Assembly: GCF_011927905.1 (NCBI RefSeq)
Contig: NZ_JAATJL010000001.1
Coordinates: 124,001 to 188,000 of the forward strand
Length of the DNA: 64,000 nt
Source: Arthrobacter pigmenti
GTDB taxonomy: Bacteria > Actinomycetota > Actinomycetes > Actinomycetales > Micrococcaceae
Direction: 5' to 3'
The notes under the pieces were generated by a model. The model did not search any database. It saw nothing but the letters and a program-made list of their open reading frames with translations, and was not told where the DNA came from. The translations under genes and the position numbers were made by a program. Shown here piece after piece: positions 15,890 to 25,078 of this stretch (positions are counted from its first letter, which is position 1; each line of letters opens with the position of its first letter).

Positions 15890-16841
15890 ATGGAATCCCT
15901 TATCAGGAATCGGCTGGGGGCTCATCGGGGTTGCTGCGTTCTCTTTTACCGTGCCCTTCACCCGGGTGGCAGTCGAAGGTATGTCCGCCTTGTTCGTCGG
16001 CTCCGGACGGGCTGTCGTCGCGGCCGTTCTCGCCACCGTCGTTCTGTGCATTTCCAGGCAGACGCTCCCGCGAGGTGCGCAGTGGAAGCGACTTGCCGTC
16101 GTCGCCGGCGGTATTGTTGTTGGCTTTCCGCTATTGACGTCATTCGCCCTGACTACGGTGGACGCGAGCCACAGTGCGGTGGTCATCGCGTTGCTTCCGG
16201 CAGCCACGGCTATGGTGGCGGTCCTCCGCATGCGGGAGCGTCCCGGGGCTGCGTTCTGGGTCGCAACCTGTGTGGGGGTAATCGCCGCGCTGGGCTTTGC
16301 GCTTGCCCAGTCCGGTGGCTTCGGCGAGCTTGCCTGGGCGGATCTGCTCCTCATAGGTGCGGTGATGGCCGCTGCAGTGGGTTACGCCGAGGGTGGTCTG
16401 TTGGCGCGTGAACTTGGGGCGTGGCAAACAGTCTCATGGGCATTGGTGCTGGCTTCACCGGTCATGTTGTTCCTGACTGTATTCGCGCTGGTTCAGGATC
16501 CGGTGTCGGCAACTCCGGTGCAGTGGGCGGCATTTTCCTATCTGGGAGTGGTGAGCATGTTCCTCGGATTCTTCGCGTGGTATCGCGGTCTTGCGATCGG
16601 ACCGATGACGCGGGTCAGCCAGATTCAGCTCGTGCAGCCTGTGCTGACCATCGGTTGGGCGGCCCTCTTGCTGGGCGAGGACCTTACTTTAGCGACCGTG
16701 ATTGGGGGAGTGGCGGTAGTACTTTGTGCCGGGTCCGCTGTTCGGACGCGGGTGAAGGGACGGAGTGGAGCGGGCCTCTGGCGGTGCTCGCGGATGATTA
16801 GCCGCAGTCGGCGGGGGAGTTTCGCCATTCGGCCGAGGTGA
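15843..16841 (+). CDS. EamA family (DMT) transporter
   Basis: A 332-residue protein with ten predicted transmembrane helices in two EamA repeats (first from about residue 20, GIGWGLIGVAAFSFTVPFTR; second with QLVQPVLTIGWAALLLGE). The DMT superfamily exports amino acids or small metabolites. The ATG at 15843 has TATCGT (15832-15837) 5 nt upstream, so the mRNA is likely leaderless. This start codon shares bases with the divergent MocR start. The 3' end overlaps the convergent GNAT gene by 44 bp. Export of a MocR-sensed compound is inferred from the divergent layout. Confidence 0.87.
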   Translation: MRNNSSATQNLEQPLSWNPLSGIGWGLIGVAAFSFTVPFTRVAVEGMSALFVGSGRAVVAAVLATVVLCISRQTLPRGAQWKRLAVVAGGIVVGFPLLTSFALTTVDASHSAVVIALLPAATAMVAVLRMRERPGAAFWVATCVGVIAALGFALAQSGGFGELAWADLLLIGAVMAAAVGYAEGGLLARELGAWQTVSWALVLASPVMLFLTVFALVQDPVSATPVQWAAFSYLGVVSMFLGFFAWYRGLAIGPMTRVSQIQLVQPVLTIGWAALLLGEDLTLATVIGGVAVVLCAGSAVRTRVKGRSGAGLWRCSRMISRSRRGSFAIRPR

Positions 16842-17391
16842 TAGCGAACTGGCGGTGGAAGGTCTTTCTTCCGAGGTAGGTTTCATCTGTACCTCGCCCT
16901 GTTTCGCGCATGCCGAGGCGTTGGAGAATGCGGACGGACGGTTCGTTGGCTGCGAGTGCTTCTGCCCAGACTTCGTGGAGCTGCAGCTCGTCGAAGGCGT
17001 AGTGAAGGCCGGCAAGTGCAGCACTTATTCCTAGGCCTCGACCCCATAATGAGCGCTGGCCGATTAGGTAGCCGAGTTCACGCCGCCCAGATTCGGTCCC
17101 GTGCAGATCCACGTAGCCGAGCAGGACGTCCTTGTCTGTGCTCACGTCATCCTGTTCGTGGTTCGCTACGTTGCGGCCACTCGTGCCGTCGTCGCCGACC
17201 GCCCCCAGTCGGATCAGATCGGCGGGCGGGTTCTCTATGAGGTTCCGCCAGAACGCGTATCGCTCCGGCGCCGCAACATCAGTGGCCCAGTCCGCTTCTA
17301 CGCAGAATTGTGAGTCATCGCCCCAATGAGCAATCACGGCCGCGTCCGCGAGGTGCAATGGCCGGAGTCGAATTCTCGGTAGGTCGCCCAC
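16798..17391 (-). CDS. GNAT family N-acetyltransferase (RimJ/RimL type)
   Basis: A 197-residue acetyltransferase beginning IRLRPLHLADAAVIAHW. The acetyl-CoA binding region is ELGYLIGQRSLWGRGLGISA and is followed by VWAEALAANEPSVRILQRLG and MRETGRG, the RimJ/RimL pattern. The substrate is unknown. The GTG at 17389-17391 has TATGAT (17398-17403, minus strand) 6 nt upstream, so the mRNA is likely leaderless. The 3' end overlaps the convergent transporter gene. Confidence 0.87.
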   Translation of the reverse strand: MGDLPRIRLRPLHLADAAVIAHWGDDSQFCVEADWATDVAAPERYAFWRNLIENPPADLIRLGAVGDDGTSGRNVANHEQDDVSTDKDVLLGYVDLHGTESGRRELGYLIGQRSLWGRGLGISAALAGLHYAFDELQLHEVWAEALAANEPSVRILQRLGMRETGRGTDETYLGRKTFHRQFAITSAEWRNSPADCG

Positions 17392-17535
17392 ACGAGCATC
17401 ATAGGTGTCGTTGATCCGTTCGGTTCACCCGCGCAGTCCTTCTCGATCACTGTGCCTCCTGCTTCGTCTAGCGGAAAATCGGGGTTCGCAGGCCGCTCCT
17501 CCGGTTTTGTCAGTGGTGCGTGATGGACTGTTTGC

Positions 17536-19455
17536 ATGACGTTGGAAGTGTCTTTCGAGGGCTCGCTGGGTATACCTGGCGGGTACCTTTGGGATGACTT
17601 CCTGACGGAACATGACTTCCGGGTGGAGGACCTTGAGGAATACCACCTCGGGGCGGAACTTCAGGATGATCCGGCGCCCGAATTGTTGGATTTGGTCTAC
17701 CCAGCGTTCTTCGAAGAACGCCCGGACGGTGCAGGCGGGAGAGCTGCCTCGGATGCATCGTCCAGCCGTGAGCCGTCTGTGAGCCAGCTCGTTTGGGAGC
17801 TCAGTGGTCCTCCATCCACGGTTGCTGGCCCCGTTTCCGAGCACGACGCCGAGCGTCAGTCAGCTACGAATATGGAGCCTGGTACAGAACCGACGGCTAA
17901 CGACGACGCCGGGGACGCGGCATCCGTCGGGCCGTCCGGCTGTGTCGCAGATCCAGCTTCACGAGGAGACCTATCCGGGCGGGTGGCGCTCCAGGGATTG
18001 GATGAGCTCGATCTTGGCGCACTTGCGGGGGTGTTGACTGACCTTGCAGGGTTACGGTCCTGGGTGGATGCTGTTGAAGCGCGGGTGGTGTCCCGGATCG
18101 CTGATCGCACCCGTGAGTGGGTGGAACCGAGGCAAAACCCTGGGAGCCGCCGATCTGACATGGTCAGGTCGGCCACTGCCTCAGAGATCGCGCTGGCCCA
18201 TAACGTCCCGGAACGTTCCGCGTATGGCCTGGTCGAAGAATCAATCCAGCTTACTGAACGCCACCCAGCCACCCTGGACGCGCTCACCGAGGGACGGATT
18301 TCGCGGAGGCATGCGGTGTTGATCGCCCAGCAATCCCTCGGCGTCCCGGACGAAGCGGTCCGTGGCTTCGAGGAGGAACTTCTCGCGCTGGCGGAGAGCC
18401 TTACAGTCGCGAAGTTGGCTCGGCGGGCCCGCCGGTTGCGCGAGGAGCACCACCCCGAAACCCTGCCGGTGCGTAAGGCCCGAGCCGTCACCGAGCGCCA
18501 TATTGAGTACAGGCCCGACGACGACGGCATGGCCTGGTTCCACGCCTACCTCCCCGCCGAGCAGGCATGCGGGATTTACAACAGACTCACCGCCGCCGCC
18601 TGCCGACTGAACACTCCAGATGAATCCCGCACACTGACCCAGCTCCGGGCCGACGTGTTCGCCGATCTCCTCACCCACATGTGCCCTCCCGAGAACGAGG
18701 GCAGCGAATCGAATGCTTCTGGAAGCGAGCCCGCTGGTCGAGGCGAGGGCCGGAGGCACAGTAGACAGGAAGCGCGGGGCGATCGTGCGGGGTGGATGGG
18801 TATAGCGGCGTCAGTGAACATCACCGTACCCGTACTCGCCCTCCTGGACGTCCTGAACGCGAACACAGCCGGACAGAATTCCGACGCCAAGACGGATGCC
18901 AGGACCGGCGCCGGCACAAACACCACGACGAACTACGCGGCAAACGCCGATACCGACGCGCAAACCGGCGCCGATACCCACGCGCGAACCGAGGATCCTG
19001 CGAATGCTGGCGCAGGTTCATGCGGTCCGGGAATGCACCAGTTCGCCGAACTCGAAGGATACGGGCCGATTGATATGGAAACGGCAGCCAGGCTCGCCGG
19101 GCACGCGACGTCGTTCACCCGGATCCTTACCCACCCGGTCAGCGGATCCGTGCTCGATGTCGGCAGGGAAACCTACCGGCCGCCCAAACACCTCCAGGAC
19201 TGGATCCGGGCGCGGGACCGAACCTGCCGACATCCCGGCTGTAGCCGTGCGGCAATGACTTGCGAAATCGACCACACCGTTCCCTGGTCCCACGGTGGCA
19301 CCACCTGCCACTGCAATCTGGCCTGCCTGTGTAAAAAGCACCACATGTACAAGAGCGAAGGGATCTGCCAATACGCCCAATCAACGCCCGGCGTCATCAC
19401 AGTCCGAACCAAGGCAGGCACCACCCGCACCACCAGCCCCGACCCGCCCTTCTGA
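17536..19455 (+). CDS. DUF222 / HNH endonuclease domain protein
   Basis: A 639-residue protein of the large actinobacterial DUF222-HNH family. An N-terminal variable region (1-150) is followed by DUF222 (about 150-400, with ARVVSRIADRTREWV and RHAVLIAQQSLGVPDEAV). A low-complexity Ala/Asn/Thr/Asp-rich linker covers about 440-490. The C-terminal HNH nuclease (about 555-605) has CRHPGCSRAAMTCEIDH, PWSHGGTTCHCNLACLCKKH and the zinc-binding Cys pairs. Such genes occur in multiple copies in Arthrobacter and have been found near mobile DNA, but no mobile element is seen here. A nuclease activity is inferred from the HNH motif. Confidence 0.9.
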   Translation: MTLEVSFEGSLGIPGGYLWDDFLTEHDFRVEDLEEYHLGAELQDDPAPELLDLVYPAFFEERPDGAGGRAASDASSSREPSVSQLVWELSGPPSTVAGPVSEHDAERQSATNMEPGTEPTANDDAGDAASVGPSGCVADPASRGDLSGRVALQGLDELDLGALAGVLTDLAGLRSWVDAVEARVVSRIADRTREWVEPRQNPGSRRSDMVRSATASEIALAHNVPERSAYGLVEESIQLTERHPATLDALTEGRISRRHAVLIAQQSLGVPDEAVRGFEEELLALAESLTVAKLARRARRLREEHHPETLPVRKARAVTERHIEYRPDDDGMAWFHAYLPAEQACGIYNRLTAAACRLNTPDESRTLTQLRADVFADLLTHMCPPENEGSESNASGSEPAGRGEGRRHSRQEARGDRAGWMGIAASVNITVPVLALLDVLNANTAGQNSDAKTDARTGAGTNTTTNYAANADTDAQTGADTHARTEDPANAGAGSCGPGMHQFAELEGYGPIDMETAARLAGHATSFTRILTHPVSGSVLDVGRETYRPPKHLQDWIRARDRTCRHPGCSRAAMTCEIDHTVPWSHGGTTCHCNLACLCKKHHMYKSEGICQYAQSTPGVITVRTKAGTTRTTSPDPPF

Positions 19456-19589
19456 CCTGGACATGCAGCTCGATACGCGCCAGACCATCGACAGCCCGCG
19501 ATACCTCACGCCCCGAGCCAGAACGCCCACCCGAACGAGCCACGCCCAAACCAGCCACCGCCCAACAACCACCGTGGGAAGATCGTGCA

Positions 19590-20348
19590 ATGACGGCATC
19601 GTTCGAACAACTCCTCGCGGAAGGTGAAAGTGCCGACGTCGAAGGCTGGGACTTCTCCTGGCTGGACGGCAGAGCAACCGAAGAGCGTCCGCCATGGGGC
19701 TACGCTCGCCTGATGGGTGAGCGGATGGCGCAGGTGCAGTCGTCGCTCGATATCCAGACCGGCGGCGGGGAGGTGCTCGCGATGGCACCACAGGTACCGA
19801 AGCTCGCCGTCGCAACCGAGTCCTACCCGCCGAACGTCGCGAAAGCCACCGAACTTCTGCACCCGCGTGGGATCGCAGTCGTCGCCGACCTCGACGAACC
19901 GCCACTGCCCTTCGCCAACGCAGCATTCGACCTCGTCACCAGCCGCCACCCCGCGACTATCTGGTGGGATGAGATTGCCCGCGTGCTGAAGCCCGGCGGA
20001 AGCTACCTCGCCCAGCACGTTGGACCGGCCAGTGTTTTCGAACTCATCGAATTTTTCATGGGCCCTCAGCCGCAGGCGCGCCGCGGACGGCACCCTGATG
20101 ATGAGGCAGAAGCCGCTCGTGCGGCGGGACTCGATGTCGTCGATCTGCGTCAGACCCGCTTATGCATCGAGATTTTCGATGTAGCGGCCGTGATCTACCT
20201 TCTTCGCAAGGTCATTTGGTGGGTTCCAGGCTTCACCGTCGAGAAATACCAGCAGCAGCTACGCATGCTCCACGACCGCATCCAGAGGGAAGGACCATTC
20301 ATTGCGCATTCCACCCGTCACCTGATCGATGCCCGACGGCCCGAGTAG
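19590..20348 (+). CDS. SAM-dependent methyltransferase-like protein
   Basis: A 252-residue protein with a methyltransferase fold. The motif I region is degraded (GGGEVLAMAPQVPKLAVA). It is followed by GIAVVADLDEPPLPFANAAF and the post-motif FDLVTSRHPATIWWDEIARVLKPGGSYLAQHV, which is typical. The proteins of this group are usually annotated as class I methyltransferases acting on unknown small molecules. It lies 135 bp after the DUF222 gene. Confidence 0.8.
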   Translation: MTASFEQLLAEGESADVEGWDFSWLDGRATEERPPWGYARLMGERMAQVQSSLDIQTGGGEVLAMAPQVPKLAVATESYPPNVAKATELLHPRGIAVVADLDEPPLPFANAAFDLVTSRHPATIWWDEIARVLKPGGSYLAQHVGPASVFELIEFFMGPQPQARRGRHPDDEAEAARAAGLDVVDLRQTRLCIEIFDVAAVIYLLRKVIWWVPGFTVEKYQQQLRMLHDRIQREGPFIAHSTRHLIDARRPE

Positions 20349-20396
20349 GAGCATCATGAACAACCGCCTCGGCGCGAATGTGCTCTGATGCACGCT

Positions 20397-21008
20397 TTAT
20401 TTGAGAGTCCTCACATCACTCGATTCAATTTCGCCCATCGCTGAAGAGAAAGTGCCCTCCGCGACCTCCTCGAACAGCCCGGCATCTCCACCGACAATCC
20501 CGGCGGGATGGCCGTCGACCTGATCGAGATACAACAGATACGACTTACCCAACTCCACATCGGCGGCGCCAAGCTCCACGTACTGCTCGCCGCTCATTTC
20601 CCCGCCCGTCCGGTGTATCTCAACCATCCCGCCCGGCGTCGCGGAGCCCTCATGAACCTTGGTTACCAACACGGAGTACACCGTGACGGGCACTCTCATA
20701 TCGGCGATCTCTCGGTCGCTCGGCTCGTTCCCGGTCCCGGCGTATGGGTTCAGTTCCGGGTCGTCGCCGCTGAAAGGCATGGGATACATCACGTCATACC
20801 TGGAGTTCTGCACCTCACCTTCGATGATGAGATTCGAGGCGTCGACCAACTTCTCTGCGGTCTTGTAGACGGGGTAATCAGCAGCTATTTCATTCACGCC
20901 GCCAGCGATCTCACCGCCGGTTCCCCTTGCCGTTCCGCAGCCCGCAACCAGCAGCACGACCGACAAAAGGCCCACACCGACGACAGGGGTCCTGCTATTG
21001 ACACTCAT
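20397..21008 (-). CDS. putative lipoprotein, unknown function
   Basis: A 203-residue secreted lipoprotein. The signal peptide VGLLSVVLLVAGC contains a clear lipobox (LVAGC, Cys near residue 24). The mature part has an extended beta-rich look (VDASNLIIEGEVQNSRYDVM, then YLLYLDQVDGHPAGIVGGD), a pattern of actinobacterial lipoproteins of unknown role. GGAG lies about 7 nt before the ATG. It is convergent with the methyltransferase. Confidence 0.78.
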   Translation of the reverse strand: MSVNSRTPVVGVGLLSVVLLVAGCGTARGTGGEIAGGVNEIAADYPVYKTAEKLVDASNLIIEGEVQNSRYDVMYPMPFSGDDPELNPYAGTGNEPSDREIADMRVPVTVYSVLVTKVHEGSATPGGMVEIHRTGGEMSGEQYVELGAADVELGKSYLLYLDQVDGHPAGIVGGDAGLFEEVAEGTFSSAMGEIESSDVRTLK

Positions 21009-21140
21009 TGTCGGCTCCGTCCGTCATCGCGGGATGCGCCAGAAAAGCAGGCACGCGTGAACGCAATCTAATGGGTTTCCATGCCGGGTACATCGGACAA
21101 ACAGAAAGTGCTCCCGAATCTTGATCTCCAGCCAACGGAC

Positions 21141-21189
21141 GGGAAAAACAAAGTACGACGACGCCGACCCACCGTCGTCGTCGTCGTAC
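21141..21189 (-). terminator. Rho-independent terminator after the GNAT gene
   Basis: On the minus strand, GTACGACGACG and its complement (21179-21189 and 21153-21163) form an 11-bp stem with a 15-nt loop. ACTTTGTTTTT follows, a U-rich tail. It begins about 36 nt after the stop of the minus-strand GNAT gene. The stem is built from the same ACGACGACG repeat noted elsewhere in the window. Confidence 0.75.
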
Positions 21190-21224
21190 CTCACCTCTCG
21201 CAACTGTCGAGTGGAGTACGCCGT

Positions 21225-21794
21225 TCAGGTGGGCGGCCGATTACGCTCGCGGATCACCGAGTAGAGGAGCATGTCGCGGCGCTGACCGGCAATCTCCTGA
21301 TGGCTTCGCAGGAGACCCTCGCGCTCGTAGCCCGCACGCTCCGCCGTCCTGATCGAAGCGGCGTTCCAGGGCTCGATGAAGAGCTCAATCCTGTGAAGAT
21401 GCGTGATGGTCCATCCGAATGTTGTCAGGGCTCGAAGGCCATCGGACGCCACACCTCGTCCGCGGGATGACGGAGCAACCGCATAGCCAGCTTGAGCGCG
21501 GCCACTCGGAAGCTCCCGAATGGTGAGTCCGATGAAGCCAAGGCATGCACCGGTGGTCCTGTTGGCCATCGCGAAGGAAAATGCTGTCCGGTCGGTATAC
21601 CGCTGCTCCTGGCGTTCGAGCCATGCTTGCGCCTGAGCCCTCGTAGCCCGGGCCGGAAGAGTACCGATATGCGGAACGTAAGCGTCTTGGGAGAGATCGA
21701 TGACTGCCGTCACATCCTCAGGGATGAACCGCCGAAGGAACACCTCGCCGAAGGACGGATCCTTGGCCGGCCACGGGGGGACAAGATCGCTCAT
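21225..21794 (-). CDS. GNAT family N-acetyltransferase
   Basis: A 189-residue RimJ/RimL-like acetyltransferase with GEVFLRRFIPEDVTAVIDLS at the N-terminus. The acetyl-CoA site is AGYAVAPSSRGRGVASDGLR and is followed by IELFIEPWNAASIRTAERAG. The substrate is unknown. CAGACT (21801-21806, minus strand) lies 6 nt before the ATG, consistent with its own leaderless promoter although it sits 31 bp after the preceding gene. Confidence 0.87.
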   Translation of the reverse strand: MSDLVPPWPAKDPSFGEVFLRRFIPEDVTAVIDLSQDAYVPHIGTLPARATRAQAQAWLERQEQRYTDRTAFSFAMANRTTGACLGFIGLTIRELPSGRAQAGYAVAPSSRGRGVASDGLRALTTFGWTITHLHRIELFIEPWNAASIRTAERAGYEREGLLRSHQEIAGQRRDMLLYSVIRERNRPPT

Positions 21795-21825
21795 GCTGGA
21801 AGTCTGTCACCCACTGCCGCGCCCC

Positions 21826-22761
21826 TCACCCACGAACCTGAGATGCCACCCAGTCGACTTCCTCCGCCAACAGGTTCAGCGCCGCACCCACCGGCTTATA
21901 CCCGAGTCGATGTGACGCGCGTGTGTCCAGCACGATCGGATGTTTCTGCAGCCAGGGATGCAGCCCGCGGTCCGGGACAGCATCATCAAGAAGCTCCAGC
22001 GTTCCCGTCCAGCCCAACCTAGATCCGATCGCGCGGAGAATTTGCTCGGCACCCGGACTGTCAGGGTCGGCACTGTTCAGGATCCGCGCACCCGGCTTCA
22101 GCGCGACCGTTGAGATAAGCGCTGCTGTGTTGCCCGCAGCGGTCAGATGGTCGATCGAAGTTCCATGAGCCAACTCGATACGCTCTGTTCCCGCCATCAT
22201 CGCCTCCACGAACATACGCGTCCGTGGATTCCGCGCCCAACGACCATGAACCTTGGACGGGCGGATCACTGTGACTTGAAGGCCACTGTCCAAAGCCACC
22301 CGCTCAGCCGCAACCTTCGACGGTGCGTAGCCCTCCCGGCTGAACGGATTGACGTCGTCGTTCGCTGGTGCCAGCGTCGGCGCATCCTCGGCAATCGGTA
22401 CCTCGAAGTGCGGCGGCTCGTCACTGTTGACGTGCCGGCCAAGTCCGTCCACATACACAGCACGGCTGGAGACCAACACCGGGCTGGACACCGACGCCAT
22501 CAGGGGAAGCACCGCTCGGACGTCCGAAGCCCGATACGCCAGCAAGTCGACCAACAGGTCCGCGCCATCGCCCAGCACGCGGCCGACCGACGCAACATCG
22601 GCACGCTCGACCGAGTGGAACTGTACGCCCAACGCTGTCAGTTCTGCGGGCATCAACGAAGAATCGCGCCCCGTAACGTCCACCGCCCAACCAGCTTTGG
22701 CCAGCGCCATAGCCGTTGCTCCACCGATTGCTCCGGTTCCACCAAGTACTACTGCACGCAC
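21826..22761 (-). CDS. NAD-dependent epimerase/dehydratase-like reductase
   Basis: A 311-residue extended-SDR protein. The N-terminal nucleotide-binding motif is VVLGGTGAIGGATAMALAKA (GxxGxxG), and a YxxxK-like site is seen at YAPSKVAAER. The C-terminal substrate domain is of epimerase type. The GTG at 22759-22761 has GGGAG 7 nt upstream. It lies 13 bp after the MFS transporter, so the two are probably cotranscribed. The product is unknown. Confidence 0.83.
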   Translation of the reverse strand: MRAVVLGGTGAIGGATAMALAKAGWAVDVTGRDSSLMPAELTALGVQFHSVERADVASVGRVLGDGADLLVDLLAYRASDVRAVLPLMASVSSPVLVSSRAVYVDGLGRHVNSDEPPHFEVPIAEDAPTLAPANDDVNPFSREGYAPSKVAAERVALDSGLQVTVIRPSKVHGRWARNPRTRMFVEAMMAGTERIELAHGTSIDHLTAAGNTAALISTVALKPGARILNSADPDSPGAEQILRAIGSRLGWTGTLELLDDAVPDRGLHPWLQKHPIVLDTRASHRLGYKPVGAALNLLAEEVDWVASQVRG

Positions 22762-22774
22762 GTCTAATCTCCCT

Positions 22775-23956
22775 TCAACCAGCCTCGCGCCGGATAGTTA
22801 CAGCAAGCGGAATGGTCAGAAGGCCAGCAACGACCCCTACAGCGACGAACGTTCCCTGTAACCCGATCGCCGAAGCAACCACACCGCCCAACAGCGCACC
22901 CACCGGCCGCCCACCTCGAGTGATGGTCCGGTACACCGCCGTGACACGACCGAGCAGCTCCCGCGGAACCGTCGATTGCCGCAACGTTACTGTCAGCACG
23001 TTCCACGTGACCCCCGAAAAACCGCCAATGAACAGGGCCACACCAACGAGGTAGACGTTGGCAGTGATCCCGGGGGCCACGAACCAGACCGCCCACCCGA
23101 GAAGGGAAAGAACCAGCAACGTCCGCATGCTGATCCTCTTCCGCAACCATCCGGTCACCAGGGAACCGGTAACGCTGCCGGCCGCAAGCACAGCGAGGAA
23201 GACACCATAGGCGGCCGGTTCCAGCCCGAGCATTCCGGGATCGACGACGGCGAGAACAAAGATCGCAGTCCAGGCGTACCAACAAACTGTCGCAGCTCCA
23301 CCGATCAGCGCGAGCCAGAGCAACGACCGGTCCCGCACCAGATACCGGAAACCTTCCCTGATCTGCGGAAGGAACCGGGGCCGGGCCGCAGGAACTGTTG
23401 GCGCCGTCGTCGTAATGGAAAGCAGGATGAATACCCCGGCGAGGTAGCCGACAGCAGACGCACTGACCGCCCACACCGCCGAAAGTCCAACGAGCAACCC
23501 GCCCACAGCCGGCCCGATGAATCCACCCATGCTTGTGGTGACACCGAACAGGTGACCGTTCTTGCGGGGAAGGTCTTCCTTGTCGACGTATCGGGGAACC
23601 ACCACCTGCGCGCAGATCTCGTACAGGGTTTCAGCGCTTCCAAGGACAAACGCACCGACATAGAGCAGCGGCAATCCGGCGTCACCCATCAGAACCGCGC
23701 CCACCAGCAGTCCAATCCCCGCAAAACGTGTCAGGTTGATGATGCGCATCATCGTCACGGGGTCGAAGCGGTCCACCAGCGGCCCGAACGGGATGCTCAC
23801 AATCAGCCACGGAATCGAAAAGAATAGTGTGGTCGCCGCGACGGCAGCGGGATCCAGCGTGACAGTCGCCGCCAGGAGCGGCAGCACTGCCCTCAGCATG
23901 CCGTCGCTCAGCCCCACAGCACCTGCCGCAGCAATGATGCGGTTGATGTGATTCAC
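22775..23956 (-). CDS. MFS transporter
   Basis: A 393-residue permease with twelve predicted transmembrane helices. The loop 2-3 motif is present as FGPLVDRFDPVTMMRI, with an equivalent LVTGWLRKRISMRTLLVLSL in the second half. It resembles drug-efflux MFS_3 (enterobactin exporter-like) proteins. The GTG at 23954-23956 is chosen because GGGGGA lies 5 nt upstream; upstream extensions are not hydrophobic and look non-coding. It is divergent from the aldo/keto reductase gene. Confidence 0.87.
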   Translation of the reverse strand: MNHINRIIAAAGAVGLSDGMLRAVLPLLAATVTLDPAAVAATTLFFSIPWLIVSIPFGPLVDRFDPVTMMRIINLTRFAGIGLLVGAVLMGDAGLPLLYVGAFVLGSAETLYEICAQVVVPRYVDKEDLPRKNGHLFGVTTSMGGFIGPAVGGLLVGLSAVWAVSASAVGYLAGVFILLSITTTAPTVPAARPRFLPQIREGFRYLVRDRSLLWLALIGGAATVCWYAWTAIFVLAVVDPGMLGLEPAAYGVFLAVLAAGSVTGSLVTGWLRKRISMRTLLVLSLLGWAVWFVAPGITANVYLVGVALFIGGFSGVTWNVLTVTLRQSTVPRELLGRVTAVYRTITRGGRPVGALLGGVVASAIGLQGTFVAVGVVAGLLTIPLAVTIRREAG

Positions 23957-24073
23957 CGTCGTCCCCCAAACGGTCCGTTGACCTCGAATATCGACCCTAC
24001 CCGTAGAGCCGGCCGGTAAAGTGTGCGCAAAGCGCACCCCGGACACAGGGACGCCGTCGGAATGGAGCCACAC

Positions 24074-25027
24074 ATGACTGAACAGGTCAGCACGCCAGTC
24101 GATCCCCAACAGTTGGGAACAACCGGGCTTACTGCCAGCCCGATCACGCTCGGCACCACCTCTCTCGGTGCGGGCACCAAACCGGACGACGACGGCGAGG
24201 CCACCGCCGTCGGGCTAGCCACCGCCATGCTGCACGGCCCTTACGCCCTGATCGACACCTCCAACAACTATGCAAAGGGCAGGAGCGAAGCGGTTCTCGG
24301 GCTCGCTCTCCGCGGGAACGGCGCAGCGCCGGGCCGGTCAGTGGTCACCAAGGTGGACCAGGATCCGGAAACCGGCGTATTCGATCGCGACCGGGTGCGC
24401 CGTTCCTTCGAGGAGAGCTGCGAACGGCTCGGTGTAGAGCGGATTCCACTGCTGCACCTGCACGATCCCTACTCGGTCACCTTCGACGAAGCTGCCGCAC
24501 CCGGTGGAGCTATCGAAGGCATGCTCGAATTGAAGGACCAAGGCCTCGTGGACGCCATCGGTATTGCCGCCGGCACGGTCAGCCTCATGCGGCGCTACGT
24601 CGGCACCGGCGCGTTCGACGTGCTCCTCACCCACAACCGCTTTACGCTCGTCGACCGCAGCGCGCTTCCGCTGATCGAAGACGCCGTGGAACGCGGGATG
24701 GGGGTCTTCAACGCCGCGCCGTTCGGCGGCGGGCTGCTCGCCCGCGGGTCGGCCAGCGGTGCAACCTATGCCTACGCGGACAGCCCGCCCGAGCTCCTGG
24801 ACTGGGTCGCCCGTGTTGAGAAGCTCTGCACCGAACACGGCATCAACCTCCCGACGGCGGCACTGCACTTCTCGCTTAAGTCACCACTAATTGACTCAAC
24901 AGTGGTTGGAATCTCCTCCACCGGGCGCATAGCCGAACTGGAACGCATTCGCACAACTGAAGTGCCGCCGTCGTTCTGGGACGGACTCGACAACCTCGGC
25001 ACACCGCCCTCCACCATTTCCGACTGA
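24074..25027 (+). CDS. aldo/keto reductase
   Basis: A 317-residue oxidoreductase of the AKR superfamily (beta/alpha barrel, NADPH-dependent). Visible are LIDTSNNYAKGRSEAVLGLA (Asp and Tyr of the catalytic set), VVTKVDQDPE (Lys) and LLHLHDPY (His). The C-terminal cofactor end is PLIDSTVVGISSTGRIAEL. The ATG at 24074 has GGAG 6 nt upstream. It is divergent from the MFS/SDR operon. Confidence 0.88.
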   Translation: MTEQVSTPVDPQQLGTTGLTASPITLGTTSLGAGTKPDDDGEATAVGLATAMLHGPYALIDTSNNYAKGRSEAVLGLALRGNGAAPGRSVVTKVDQDPETGVFDRDRVRRSFEESCERLGVERIPLLHLHDPYSVTFDEAAAPGGAIEGMLELKDQGLVDAIGIAAGTVSLMRRYVGTGAFDVLLTHNRFTLVDRSALPLIEDAVERGMGVFNAAPFGGGLLARGSASGATYAYADSPPELLDWVARVEKLCTEHGINLPTAALHFSLKSPLIDSTVVGISSTGRIAELERIRTTEVPPSFWDGLDNLGTPPSTISD

Positions 25028-25078
25028 CAACGGTGATTCTAGACAGCGGTGCTTCTAACCCTTCCGTAGACTGATGCG

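Noticed and set aside
17334..17537. A 67-codon minus-strand frame upstream of the GNAT gene
   Set aside because: There is no ribosome site, and it overlaps the promoters of both neighbouring genes.
17536..19455. An HNH homing endonuclease or mobile element
   Set aside because: DUF222-HNH proteins are ordinary multi-copy chromosomal genes in this group; no intron, terminal repeats or target duplication are visible.
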